From Atrichornis clamosus (Eukaryota; Chordata; Aves; Passeriformes; Menuridae): a stretch of DNA of 64,000 bases. The notes beneath the pieces were generated by a model. The model was not told where the DNA came from. It was given only the letters and a program-made list of their open reading frames with translations, and did no database searches. Every line of letters begins with the position of its first letter. Position 1 is the first letter of the stretch. The translations under genes were made by a program, and so were the position numbers. The stretch covers positions 124,001-188,000 of the forward strand of contig WBMZ01006344.1 in the NCBI GenBank assembly GCA_013400975.1, given 5' to 3'. Shown here piece after piece: positions 38,433-51,400 of this stretch.

Positions 38433-41400
38433 CCTCATCAGTCATTATCTTCGAGCTGATGAAAAACTGGAAGGCTTTGAAATAATAGCACTCAGAATAC
38501 TCAGGGAAATAAAAGAAGATGTCATGGGCTTAAAGAGATAATTAGACACACATCTTGTGCCTCTACTGGGCAACATCTGGGCAGAAGGTAAAAAATAAAG
38601 ATCTTATGCAATATAGGCATTTGTAAATACTTAGGGGGAAGAATGTAGGCTGATACCAAGAATATAGCCATAAATAGCTGAATGGAAATTAAGAAAGGAA
38701 GAAAGCAAACTAATTCCATTAAACCTGAGTCTTGGGAAATGCATTAGAATGAGTAGCGTCCTTGCCTGGGGCATTTTAGCTTAGCGTGGAAATTGTGGTG
38801 CCAGATCATTTCCTGCAGTGTGCTTTCCAAAGGCAGGGGAGATTATCTTAATGATCTGTGGGCCTGAGGCATTTCTGAGTTAAACTCCTTGGTTCATGTA
38901 AACATAACGCTTTGGAAAAGTCAAAGAATAATATTTTTCCATCACCTTTGCTGCTCCCAATAGCAATAGAAGTATCTGTGATGCCACGTCAGGATATCAC
39001 AGCAAACCGTGTTCCCTTAGGAATTGTGCTTCTGAAGCTCTTGCATGGAAGTGGAATGGGTGGGACACATAATTTGAGCAGTGTGTGGTGGCACGTGCCT
39101 TTGCTCAGTGGCAGACCGTGCCACTCCCTTGGGCTGCTTCAGGTCAGAGCAATTTTTGCGTTAAAAGTCTTTGGTTAACAGGTGGCCAAAAAAAATTCTA
39201 AGGAAAAGCTGTATTTAAAAGTGCATGAGTTGTGGTTTGAAGACTTCAGAGCTTGATGTGATTGATCTCATCGGTACCTTTTCCAAGAATTTCCATCTTT
39301 AATCTTATCCCTCCTGGTACTATCTGTGCTATTGATCACACAGCGAGGGTCAATCACAGATCAGTAGCTGCTAATTTACAAATGTCCTTTCAGTCTCCAG
39401 ACCCCTGACACACTAATGGGAAAGCTGACTGTCAGTAGTGACTGCACAGGGGAATATGCAAGGCATTGACCAGGGACCATTAGCACACAGCCACATCTGT
39501 GTCAGCAAACCCTCCTTACATAACTGGACTCTGTAAGGCCGCTTTAAGGAACCAGTTTTGAATGTGTTGCTTTCTCACGCTGATGTTTTTGTTCTTCACC
39601 GCGTTGCTGCTGTAGCAACCTCGGTACTCTTTTCACAGTGCACATCTGGGCTACAGAGTTTCCTATTACTCTGGGAGAAAAGTGAGACCTTTAGATGTAT
39701 TTCTTGCTGTGGCTGCTCTCTGTGTTCCAGCACGCACCTGTTTATATTGTTTAGCCTGTAGCATAATGGACATACAAATTCCTGCAACTTGAATGTAAAG
39801 TAACCTGTGAAAGTAAATAGAAATCAGATTCTTCAGTTTGCATTCAGATGCAGAAGGAAACTATTCAAGACAAACTGCATGCTGCAGATTGCATGCCAGC
39901 AATCCCATTGGAGAGGGAGATTCCAGCGCCTTTGTAAGGCTGGCTGCCAGAGCAGGGCAGTCACACAGCAACCACCCAGCCCTGAGCCCAGCCTAAGCAT
40001 GGCATTGAAAAGCCACAGACACCCTGAAGAGACACCTGTTTCCTCTCAGGATTGCAGAAGGATGTGAATATCTCACTTCAGAAGATCTTAAGAGCACACA
40101 CAAGGATTTCCTGCTTCATGAACAATTTATCTCCAAGGTTACCCGCCCTGTGCTGCAGGCCTGGTAAAACACAGTCTAAAACATTTTGTAAGCAGCGTGA
40201 AAACCTCAGAAAGGTGACAGTGGCTCTCACTTTGGAGCATAACCTGTGCTCCATCTCACACACAGACATTGCCTTCCTCAGGATTCCCTGCCCTGCTCTT
40301 CCTCATTGATTGAAGACTCCTTATGAAGGGCACATTCAAATCTGAAGAGCTGGAGATACTCAACTTTAATTTCTTCTTCAGCAGGCTGGAACAGAATGAT
40401 TGTCCTCTGAGCTGGGGATAAAGTGTCTTTTCAGTGTCAGCTATTGAAAAACTGGAGAGCAGCTATTTTGGAAGGAGTTTGTCTGAAGACTACTTTATGT
40501 CCTAGGTCTGTGCTAGAGGGCAAACTTGCATTTTTTGACAAATGGGGCCATTATGCTTTTTGAATAATGCTTCTGAAAACTGCCTTTTAAAAAGCCTCCC
40601 ATTCTATTAAAACCATTTGAGATTTTAAATAGGTCAATATAAATACATCAACATCTGTGATTATCAGCTGACAGAAGCTTTGCCTGCTTTGGACAAAATA
40701 ACATCTGAAGTTCAGACCTCCCTATTAAAGCAGCAAACTAAACTAAAGTTTGCTGGAAATTCAAAGGCAGCAAAAAGCAATATGGAAGTGCTGCATTATA
40801 AGGCAATTGTTTTATTTATATTGTGGCTTGCCTTAATCTTGGAATTCAATGGCAAATACAGAAATCTTCAGGGATTTGCAACAGGGGGCTGCTCCATGAG
40901 GATGAATGAGCCAGGAGCACTGGCAGAAATTAAGCAGCAATTTCACTTCCTATGTAGAATTCCATTCATAAAAACTCCCCTTTGAGGACTGACACCACAG
41001 AGAGAAGCTCCAAATGCCAATGTCTGTTCATGTTTGTGCCTCTTGTCTACACAGAGAACTTCTGCTGCCTTTCATCAGCATGACACACTCATCAAAGAAA
41101 ACTTCTTTTATTCCCATTTGATTACTATTGCAGTTTTGGACTAGACAAAGCAAGAATAGAGGTAAAAGCAGACTGTCAGCAGTGACTGAGAGTTGATTCC
41201 CTCTGTCTCTGGTTAGCTGGAGACAGATCTCTGTGAGCATTGATACTCCAGTGACAAATTCAACACACAGGCCAGACTTCTCTGTCACCTCATGCTCCCG
41301 AATGCAGCTTTTTGGGACATAAATTCTTGGTGGTGGCTCCTGCAGAGGGGCCACTTCATTCCTGCTGTTGCTGTGGAATGACTAAATTTAGTAACATTCA

Positions 41401-42440
41401 TGAGCTGACCCCAGAGCTTTTGTTAAAATTGGAGTTAGTCCAGTCACGGAGTCAGTCCTGGCATGGTTCAGGGCCTGGAAGGGGAGCAGATCCCCCCAGA
41501 TAACTGGTGTATATTCCTACTGCTTCTGATCCAGCAGGGGGATCTTCCCAAACTGTCTGACCTTTTACAGGAATTTCAGCTGAAAGAGAAATACATGAAG
41601 TTACAGCATGAAGCAGGATGGCTGTCTCCAGTGTAATGATTACAATATTTATTGCATCAAAGGGCCAACCCTTTTTCCTGCTCGACCTGAGGAGTGTTTT
41701 TTCCTCCTGGATACAGGTAGAAATTGAAATCTGAGGCTGTTTAAGTGTTCCCATTTCACATGTCATGCTCACTTAGGGCTACTGATGGATGCCAGACTTA
41801 AGATTTTAGTATTTTCCAGTACTCTATTTAAAAGTTCTAGGGGTAAAAAAACCCCCCAAAGCAATAAACACAAACAAACCAAAAAACCAGGAAGAGAGTT
41901 TTTACCTTGCTCTCTATTCCAAGGAAGAAATTTGTTCTTCAGAGCATCAGCTTCTGAACATGCAGCCTTCATCTTTGTCTCTTTGGAACAACTCTGTACA
42001 ACTAATTTGGTGTGTTCTTTTTTATTCTTTTGAAGCATTAGACACAAAAGGAGGAAAAAAGGCAGTTAGAGACTTTTTATCAAATATGTTAGATTTGTGC
42101 CTCTATTCAAAGCACAGACATCAAGTTTCTTAGTTCTTTTTGCAACAGACTCTGTGTATTGTAGGCAAAAACAGTTCTAATTGCAGCACTTATCTTCCCA
42201 GGGAGACTCTTATCATATTAACATATTGAAGTAGTTTTGATCTGTTTTCTATCTGAATCCTGTGGATCTTTATGCATATATAATGATTACTTGTGTAAGA
42301 AAATCCATATGGTTCCTGCATCAGGCTCCAGCTGCTGAGTGGTGCATTTGATCTGCTTCACCATCACGTTACTCACTATTGATGGATTTGATTTTGGAAC
42401 TGGCATCTCGGGACACTGTCACTTTCCAACTTAATTCAGG

Positions 42441-42682
42441 ACATAGAATCCCAGGATGGTTTGGATTGAAGGGACCTTAAAGCCCATCTCATTCCCCCCC
42501 TGCCATGGGCAGGGACACCTTCCCCTAACCCAGATTACTCCAAGCCCCGTCCAACCTGGCCTTGGGCACTTCCAGGGCTGGGGCAGCCACAGCTTCTCTG
42601 GGCACCCTGTGCCAGGGCCTCCCCACCCTCACAGGGAAGAATTTCTTCCTGATATCTAATCTACGTCTCTGCTCTTTTAGTT
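42441..42682 (-). mobile_element. CR1 LINE 3' fragment, antisense
   Basis: acatagaatcccaggatggt, ccttaaagcccatctcattc, gccatgggcagggacacctt and agggaagaatttcttcctga match the complement of the CR1 copies at 12922 and 17606. Confidence 0.92.
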
Positions 42683-43423
42683 CCAAACAGTTCCCACGGG
42701 CTTTGTTTGCTGGTTCAAGCTCCACACTGCAGAAGGAAGGACTCTGCAAGGGTCAAGGCACTGCTCCACCAGGAAGGGTGATGGGCTGGTGAACATTGCA
42801 CCGGTCCCATAGCAGAGTGCATTTTATCCGTGAACATCTCACAGGAGAACTTCAGGCCGCTTTCATAAACTTTGAGGAACTTCTAGGTTTGTTTGGGGTT
42901 TTTAAACAAACAAGAAAACTAACAAACCCCCAAGGCTTAGAATTATTCACCTAAGAATATCAAGTTATTACCCTGCTCTTTCACTGAACGCTATCTTATA
43001 AAAGAGAGCTGTAACTTCCCATTCCCTAATCCCTGTTTGCTGTGGAGGTCTGGACACATCCTTTTCAGCTCCCTTTTCAGCTCATTTGCATAGCAAAGGA
43101 AGTGATTAGCACACAGCTACAGCCTTACGAGAACATTAGCACGATTTAATTAATAGTCGTGGCAGTCTCTGGCAGGGGACGTGAAGCTGTGTGTACACCC
43201 ACACAGGTCCTCCCTCCACACAGCCAGTTCTGCCTCAGGAACATCCATAACTCCCCCAGAGCATGGAACTGGAGTCTGCCACCAGCACACTCCCTGCAGT
43301 CTTCAGGAGGGAAAGCGATGAAGGATGTAACAGGGATCAGTATCCATGCAAAGTGCAGTGCTGCTCAGTTTTTAAGCTTTCCCACAAAGTTCTATACGGA
43401 TACATTCATCTTGGAACTAAAAA
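42683..43423. other. Intronic sequence between CR1 copies
   Basis: Nothing is recognised. Confidence 0.5.
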
Positions 43424-43800
43424 ATTCATAGAATCACAGAATATCCTGAGCTGAAAGGGATCCATGGGAATCATCCCGTGCAGCTCCTTGCCCTGCACAG
43501 ACCCCCCAACAATCCCACCCTGTGCCTCCCTGGGAGCGTTGTCCAAAGGCTCCTGGAGCTCTGGCAGCCTTGGGGCTGTGACCATTCCCTGGGGAGCCTG
43601 GTCAGTGCCCAGCACCCTCTGGGGGGAGAGCCTTGCCCTTATATCCAACCTCACCCTCCCCTGGCACAGCTCCAGCCGTTCCCTGGGTGCTGTCCCTGTC
43701 CCAGGGAGCAGAGATCGGAGCTGCCCCTTGGGAGGAGCTGCAGCCCCCGGTGAGGTCTGACCTCAGTCTGCTCTTGTACAGAGCCCTTAACAGATTGAGC
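43424..43800 (-). mobile_element. CR1 LINE fragment, antisense (GC-rich subfamily)
   Basis: ttcatagaatcacagaatat, gttgtccaaaggctcctgga, gctctggcagccttggggct and ttggcagc-like phrases, with ccctgggtgctgtccctgtc, match a CR1 subfamily distinct from the 42441 copy. The 3' end lies at 43424; the distal boundary near 43800 is uncertain. Confidence 0.85.
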
Positions 43801-43891
43801 CCTGGTTTTAATGAGCACAGACAGGAAGGTCAACCCTAACGGACCTAAAAGTATAACCAGAGCTCTGGATTGTTTCTATAACGGAAAACAC

Positions 43892-43990
43892 TCATAAAAT
43901 CATTTAGGTTAGGAAGGACTTCTAAGATTATCAAGTCCAACCTTTGACCGAATACCACCATGGCCACTAAACCATGTCAGGGAGCCCCAT
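43892..43990 (-). mobile_element. CR1 LINE 3' end, antisense
   Basis: tcataaaatcatttaggtta, ggaaggacttctaagattat and caagtccaacctttgaccga, followed by ggccactaaaccatgtcagg, match the CR1 subfamily seen at 20061 and 56948. Confidence 0.85.
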
Positions 43991-44473
43991 GACTGCTCAT
44001 GTCCTCATTTACAGACAGATGGAAAGGAAGAGGCTGATTTACAGCCCTGCCTGCCTCCATCGTGTCCCATAGGCAGGAGCAGGGAAGTAAGTGGTTGTCC
44101 ACCAGCTGGGAAATGGGATTCACCGTGGGCAAAGAGCTGTGTGTTAAACCAACAGCTCCCACACAAAAACACAGCAGCCTGTGGAAGTGCTTGGACTGAC
44201 TCTCTGCATGACATGGATCACAGCTGAATGAAGCTAGATTGCCAAGAGCCACATCTGGTTCTGGGGTTGCACTGCCCTCACCTGTGGCTTCTGAAACAGA
44301 GATGATAAAACAGGGTTTACAGCACTACTTAAAATTATGATGCTAATGAGCAAGTTAGTCATGCCCTAAAAGTTAGGGAAAAGCTCATTTGTCCACATAA
44401 AGATCTTTTTTACTTTAGAATAGGGTTTTTTCTGCCTGACTAGAGTCTCTTGCAGTGGCTGTTCCTTACTGTG

Positions 44474-44500
44474 CATAAATAAATAAATAAAGAAGAAGAA
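44474..44500 (+). repeat. (AAAT)n simple repeat with adjoining (AGA)n
   Basis: gcataaataaataaataaag is followed by aagaagaa. Confidence 0.8.
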
Positions 44501-45700
44501 CTGAAGTGGAAAAAAAGCAGTGTGTTCTGTTTTCGGCAACTATGACTTGATTCTTTGCTGCCACGGCTTCAGCAAGGCTAGAAGGAAGTAGATGGGCATT
44601 CATGTGTGAAAAAAAGCCTATGTTTTTAACAGAATTAGGCAGCTGAGCTCATTTCCACCCCATTAGGATCACTCTATGAGACAGTGCTGCCAATGAAAGC
44701 GCAAGAGATTAGTTTTCTCCTCAGTAGCTTAAGCAATGCTCTGGGCACCAAATACAGATCACGACACTTTCCAGGGATATTGCAAAGCTCGTGCAGGGAA
44801 CTGATCCAGATCCTGCCTTTCAATTTCTCAGCAAAGCCATTTCCACACAAACACACCACTGTGACCTGGAAGAGTTTATTTGGAAATGGAAAGAAGAGAA
44901 AGGAGGTAGATGCTTATTGGAAATCCATTTGTTGAAAGTGTGTTAAGTAAGGAAAGCTAAGAGTTTCTAAGAAAAGGTCTATTAATAGGTTGCTGAAACA
45001 TTCCAATAACTACTGCCACAGCTTGGCACCACAGGTCTGCAAGTTGAAACAGCCTTTATGGTGAGACACACTTTTCCTTCATTTAATATACTATTGAATT
45101 TATATAAAGAGCATGCCTTGTTCCTAATCTCATTGTCCTCTAATATTCCTACCTACAAGTGCTGGAAAAGTCAGTTTGATGGTTGGGTTTTCTCCAGCTG
45201 TTAATGATTTCCTCCTGTTCAGAGTAAAGGGCAAGCAAGAAGGGCAAAGAAAAAATAATTACTGCTTGGCTATTAAAATAACAGTATTCCTACCAGGGAT
45301 GTGTTAACACTTGCTCCCTAGATTGTTATAATTTATCTCAAGAAGCAGAAGATTAGAAAGGATCTCCAAGTGGCATCCATTCAGTTCCACTCAAGATTTA
45401 CAGACACAGCCACTTTCTCTTCCCCCCTCATCTTCAGAAAATCTTCTATCAAACTGAAAACCCAAGGGTGTTTCAGCTGAAAAGTGAAGCCATCAGGTGT
45501 CGGGTCCAGTTAGAACGAAGACACCCAGAACCATCCTGTGAGGATCATCCATTTTTCTCAAGATTCAGGAGTAGCAGTGACTCCCTTTTCCACCAGTGTG
45601 GGTTCTCATACACAAGGAGTCTCTGCATGATGGGGACCAGCTGATTCCCTGGCCTTGGTGACATCTGGAGGGATTTGCTCTCTACACCACACCGGATTGA

Positions 45701-45750
45701 AAACAACAATCACAGTAACAACAACAGCAATAATAATGAAACAACAATCC
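45701..45750 (+). repeat. CAA/TAA-rich low-complexity stretch
   Basis: Repeated aacaac and aataat units run over about 50 bases. Confidence 0.75.
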
Positions 45751-46809
45751 CCAAATCTCCAATTTCCAAGACTGCTAAGGCTGGATAATTACTTAGAGCA
45801 ATGTGGACTATGCCACAACCATAATAATGATAAGGTTAAGCAAATGGGGAGTCCTCAGGAGCGTGGTTGGAAATGGAGCTGGTGGAAAGGAGACCAGAGA
45901 TGTCAACTGGTTTCTTTCCCCAGTTATTCCCTTACCTAGACCAAGAGATGCTGAAATTTCTGCAGCTGAGCTCTGGTTGCAATGTATTCCAGAAACACGT
46001 GTTTATAAAGGGTCTAGATACAATTTATGACCAGCTGTTTAATTCTAATTTCATGCTCATGTCTGCCTTGCACCGGGGTGTTGAAGTCAGCAGTGCAGTG
46101 CCATTAATGCCATGGATGGTTAGCTCTTATGGGAATGTACATATTTGAACAAATGTGCATTTCCAAATGCTAGAGACACTTGGTGGGGTAGTGGAGGACA
46201 GATAAGAGTTTGTTCTGAACAAAATCAATGCACTGCATTTAGCCCAATAATTGCCCTTTTCCGGGATGTGCTTGCATTTTAGCTCAAACAAAAATAAAGC
46301 AAAACAATTTTATGCCTGAGGGAAGCATGAGGAGAGCAGAGTGGGAGGGGCAGGGCCAGCACTTCTTTAACACCATTTCTATCTGATCAGCCTGACACTA
46401 AGAAAAGACCCTTAAAGGATTTTAATAGAGGCATTATGTAGGAGAAAATACAAATAAAACAGCTCTTCAGAAACACTGTCAAGCCTATAAAAAGCATAGC
46501 TCCTAACCCAGCTAGGACTCTTAGTGTAATCTGAATGTACAGCAGAGTGTCAGGATTACAGCAGTCTCGTTAATACCCCCCAACAGATATTTTTGTAAAG
46601 TCTCATTGAAATCCAAGCCATTTTTTCAGTCCCCAAATAACTCTTTAAATGCAGCAGCCTTTTCAAAAAAATTATTTGAATGCAGCTGTATTAATTGCCT
46701 GCTCAGAAAATGACCCAATTCTAAACGATTCCAAATTGTCCCTAATACCTGTATTCTCCCTGCTGTCATAGGGCCCCACTGCACATCTGCAGGTTTTTAT
46801 TATCAGGCT

Positions 46810-47290
46810 TAGAATCATGGAATGGTTTGGGTTGGAAGGGATTTTCAAGATTACCCAGTGCCACCCCAGCCATGGGCAGGGACACCTTCCCCTATCCCAG
46901 GTTGCCCCAAGCCCCGTCCAACCTGGCCTTGGGCACTTCCAGGGATGGGGCAGCCACAGCTTCTGTGAACCTGTGCCAGAGCCTCACCTCCCTCACAGGG
47001 AAGCATTTCTTGAGGCACTGGAAGGGGTTCTGAAGTCTCCCTGGAGCCTTCTCTTCTCCAGGTGAACACCCCCAGTGCTCCCAGCCTGGCTCCAGCCCTT
47101 GGGGCACTTCCATGGCCTCCCCTGGACTTGTTACAGCAGCCCCAAGTCTCTCTTGGGCTGGAAGTCTCAGAGCCGGGTGCAGTACCCATACACTGCTCCT
47201 TCTGCTTCCCTGCCCCTGAGCTGGCCAGGATGCCCATGCACTGGGCAGAACCAGCTCCCTTTGTGCTGGCAGGGCAGACACGGAGCAGTT
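46810..47290 (-). mobile_element. CR1 LINE 3' fragment, antisense (long copy)
   Basis: It starts agaatcatggaatggtttgg. After the 3' UTR-like part it continues into internal CR1 sequence (gaagtctccctggagccttc, tctccaggtgaacaccccca, cctcccctggacttgttaca), which the shorter copies lack. The far boundary is approximate. Confidence 0.88.
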
Positions 47291-48329
47291 GGTGCAAGCT
47301 GCACTCTCAGCTTCCCACCCTGCCCCATTTGCAGTCCAGGATTAAGTGACAGGTCTGGCTTTTTATCACAAGGAAGTGTAAGATTGGAAATGCCAAAAGT
47401 ATATTCTTATGTGAAGGCTGGTATTTCAGCTGATGAACTAAATAAGGCTGATTTAGGGTTTTTTCTACCTGGGTATTAATTTCTGCTTATAATAAAAGCA
47501 CCAGACATGTGCTGTCCAGTGCAGTTGAATGCAGCTTTATTTCATGTCTCAAAGCCATCTCCTAGCAAGTTGGATTTGTCACATCTTGGATAGGAGGATT
47601 ATCTTCACAGGAGTATTACCCCTGTAGCTGAAAATTTTTGGTTCTTAATTTCTAGTTCTTCTTTCTTCATACCTTCCTTATTTTCTGACTGATGGACTGT
47701 ATGTTCACAGTACACTGTGTTTTTCAACTGTTTGATACTTTTGCCTAATGTTTGTGAACACATGCTCAAGCTGGTTTTAAACTGTCTCTTGCGAGCACAT
47801 CCCAGAAGAGAATGGAATTCAACAGGAAAAAAACAGCCCTGTATTTAATGAATTTATTCGATGACATTTGCAGCATTCATGGCATTTCAGTGGCTGCACT
47901 GTGCTGAGGATGCACAGCCCCTGCATTTGAAAGCTGAGTTGGTATGAATAGGTAGAGAAGCAGACTTGAGAGGTGACAAGGACATTGCTTTGCACCTTCA
48001 TTCCTGGAGATTAAAATCTCCTTCCTTTAGGAAGGAGCAGAAGGAAAGGAACCCCTTTCAGGAAGTGATCAGGTGTGTGCATGCTTTGAGAGCGGGGTAT
48101 GTGATGTGAACAAGCCCTTCATTGCTTTGAAGTTTCACCAAATCGTCCCCAAAGTCTATTGTGGTTCCGGTGCTTCCTTTTCATTACACTCTACTGTAGA
48201 TGTAAATGGATTAAGCAATAACATTAATTGATGTGTTTATGCATGGGCATGTGAAAAAAAGGATTTAACATGTTCTGAGACTAAACTGCAAGGATGTCAG
48301 GCCATCTAAAGCTTGGAATTTTGTGTGAA
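47291..48329. other. Intronic sequence with overlapping inverted repeats
   Basis: No gene is recognised. Two overlapping short hairpins lie at 48006-48037. Confidence 0.5.
48006..48037 (+). repeat. Overlapping short inverted repeats
   Basis: ggagattaaaatctcc (7-bp stem, 2-base loop) at 48006-48021 overlaps ctccttcctttaggaaggag (9-bp stem, 2-base loop) at 48018-48037. Confidence 0.85.
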
Positions 48330-48462
48330 CCTGAGCTTAGATGTGGGTCCTTGGGACATGGTTTAGTGGTGGGCTTGGCAGTGCTGGGTCAACAGTTGGA
48401 CTCAACGACCTTAGAGGGCTTTGCCAACCTTAATGATTTAGTGATTCTAAGATTCTATAACA
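48330..48462 (+). mobile_element. CR1 LINE 3' fragment, sense
   Basis: ccttgggacatggtttagtg, ggcttggcagtgctgggtca, ttggactcaacgaccttaga and gatttagtgattctaagatt end in the diagnostic repeated attct octamers. Confidence 0.92.
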
Positions 48463-51400
48463 ACATTTCTTGTACCTCATCTGACACGATGACCCCTTTG
48501 TTTGTGGGGTTGGCACTAGGATTTTTCTACTTTTATTAAGTTGACACCCATAGCCCCTCACATTGATGATTTTAAGGAATTCCACAAGATGGGAGACCCT
48601 GCATGGTGCAGGGGGTGTTGCTTTGCTCTCTGCTCCCAGGCTGATGCCCTGAGAGTGGAGATTGATCACATCCCTCCTGAGGCAGCCTATGAGGGCAGGT
48701 GTTATCCAGACTGACTCTGGGAATTTATTCCAGCCAACTGCAAGTCTTGTTGCAGTAATACCTTTGACAGAAATTGAAGTTAAAGTGCTCTGAGTTGGTA
48801 GAGAAATCTCCTTGCACTGCTGCCTGCATAATGACATTAACTTCCCTCCTGGTGAACTTGTGCAGCAGTTGCTGTGGGAGCATAGAAAGAGATTAGTGCT
48901 CTGTGGGTAACCTATAACTTAGGACTGTTCTCAGGATTTTTGGGTCTCCTTAATTAACCCTAATGTGACCAGTTGGCTTCCTATTAAATGTGAATTCCTG
49001 GAATCATCTTTCGCACACCCAGGCAGCACAGTCATGAGTACAAAGTGTGAGAATCACACTTTGGCATTCACATAGTTACAGTGTGAGAAAGAGCCCCTGT
49101 TTTTGTTTTATCTTCCAAATAATAGATGCTTGGCACAGTTATTGCCTGAGTCTCTTCTGTGTCAGTATAATGACAAAGGTCATCTTCTGAGCAAAATATA
49201 TAAATTTTGGTTCTCATTTAAAATGAGTGTCTTGGGTCCGATGGTTTTCCTGCTGGTATCTACGGGAATGGGAGCCTCTGTGTTTTGCAGTGCTTTTCCC
49301 CCTGCAGCACCACAAATCACTACAAACATAAAAAATGGAGGGTTCTAATGTGGAACAAGAAGTCAGAGAAAAATTCAACAGCACTCAGTTCACTCAGAGC
49401 GTCTGAGCTGTGCCTGATGCATCTGCTATGAACTGTAACTTACTTCAAGGTGTTTTCTCAGCTTTTTTAACATTTTCATTTCAATCCATGCAACTGAAAA
49501 CTATTTCTGACACTATCAAGTCTCATTGTCTCATATTGCTACCCATTATTACGTAAAATCTTCTTTTCATACAACTACTGAGGCTGACTTTGAAAACTAA
49601 ATAGATTTATTTTTTTTCTTAGCTGCATTAAAATCAGAAGGTAATTTTTTCCTGGCATTTGGAAATACAAGAGTGTATCTTTTGTATTTCATTGGTTGTT
49701 ATTTGCTCTTCATTTTCCAGTGGAAATAAGAAAATAAAGGTAGACAGCTCTTTCCCCATCCGTCAGCCATTTTCCCCCAGGATAAGATCACTGGATGAGA
49801 TCTCTTTGCCTTTGGACGAGGTGCTTCACCAGCCCTGGCTGATCTGGATTAATTACCTACCACAGAGCTGAAACTGTGAGAGCACTGGGGAAAGAAGTGA
49901 AGTTTATGATTCCTGATCCTGATTGATCTTACACACTGTCTGTCTTGTACTGAGAAGGTGCCACCACTGCTCTGTGCCTCCAGGGAAAGAGTCTGTCCTG
50001 TCTGGAAGTGCTGGAAGGTAAAACAAACTGAAAGGCCTGAGCAGGAATGCCATGGCAGAGAGGAAGGGCAGCTGATTTACTGGAGAGGGTTTGCGAGTTC
50101 ATCCACTTCTGTGTCTGAGGGCCACCCGTGCCATGCAGCTTGTGACTCTGTTAAATGTGCCTTGTTGGGATAATGGGATGTCAGCCAGGACAGAAAGGAT
50201 CCCAAAGCTCTAATTTTCTTCAGTGCTTAGGGCAGAATATGCCATGCCATTTATGTGAGTTAAACTGGCGTACAAGGGTGCTCAAACTGCCTTACAAGGG
50301 TGCTCCAGAGCAGGATTTCTAACTGAAGTTACTAGGGCTGGCCTGTTTTCCATATGGATTCATGAAGATATTGGAAAGCTTAGCTGAGGAAGAGCACAAC
50401 AGCACAAACAGAGGTGCAGGACTACCCTGCAGACAGACTGCAGCTGGCACGTGCAGGATTTGTCCCTTGTGTCTGGTGGGTACCAGCTGGTGAGCTGTGT
50501 CCAGGCACCCGGTGCTGCCTGGGAATATCCCAGGCACTATTTGTGGGACAGATCACAAATTAAAACCCCAAACCTTGTTCTACTAGAGAAAAAAAGTTCC
50601 CAATGTGTTCTGCAGTTCATCACCCTGTAAAGCAGATACATGTTGCTTCTTACTTCACCAAGAAGCCTTAGTTGCTTAAATTGCAGCATAAAGTTATTCT
50701 ACATTTTTACTGCTTTTTGCTACTTTCTCTTCACATAATTTCTGAGTGAAATAATTCCATTTGGCTGATTGATTCAGGAGTTTGATTGTCACGTTGGAGG
50801 CATGACATTTGAAAGCACAGAGTAATGGACTTGAAATGTGTTGCTGTAAATTTTAAAGTGATTTTTTTGTAATGTTGAGGTGGAGCACTAATATCCCTTT
50901 GGGTAAAATCTATTACCCCTAGAAACAATATTTTAAAGTTCACAAATATTCATGACTGCCTTCCCCTTGTAATTGCATCACTAAAAGAAAACCAGTGTGC
51001 TTTACAGGCTGGTTGGAAACAGCTTTGCAAAGACCTGATATTTATAACAGACAGTGACAAAAGACAAAAGCAGTTTCAGAGCAGATGAACAGCTCAAATG
51101 CAGTAAAAATCCAGCTGCAATGGGCTGGGAATCCAGTGCTCCATCTCTGCCTGGTGTCAGAGTGGCTTTCTGGTCCCATCTCTGGCTAACCCTGATGCTG
51201 CTGGGAGTTCAAAGCACAGCTCACATCTGTGTAGGCAAGAGTGTAGGGCTGCCCTAAGAGTGCAGGGAGCTGCTGGATTGCCTCACTGACCTGTTTGTGT
51301 TACAAAATGGGGAGTTCCTCTTAGAGCTGAGGAAACAGCTGTTAGTCAAAAATGCAAATTGGGAGTACAATTATTTATTTAAATTCATCATTTTACTTAA

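Larger units (their letters stand above)
31673..42440. other. Long CR1-free intronic stretch
   Basis: No gene or mobile element is recognised over about 10.8 kb. It contains T19 at 32225-32243, C11 at 36368-36378, T22 at 37482-37503 and an AAT-rich run at 38405-38432. Open frames such as 34096-34554 have no family resemblance. Confidence 0.5.
43991..46809. other. Intronic unique sequence
   Basis: No gene is recognised. It contains an (AAAT)n then AGA run at 44474-44500 and a CAA/TAA-rich stretch at 45701-45750. Confidence 0.5.

Noticed and set aside
46851..47297. Antisense frames of 129-148 codons
   Set aside because: They lie within a CR1 copy and do not match intact CR1 reverse transcriptase.
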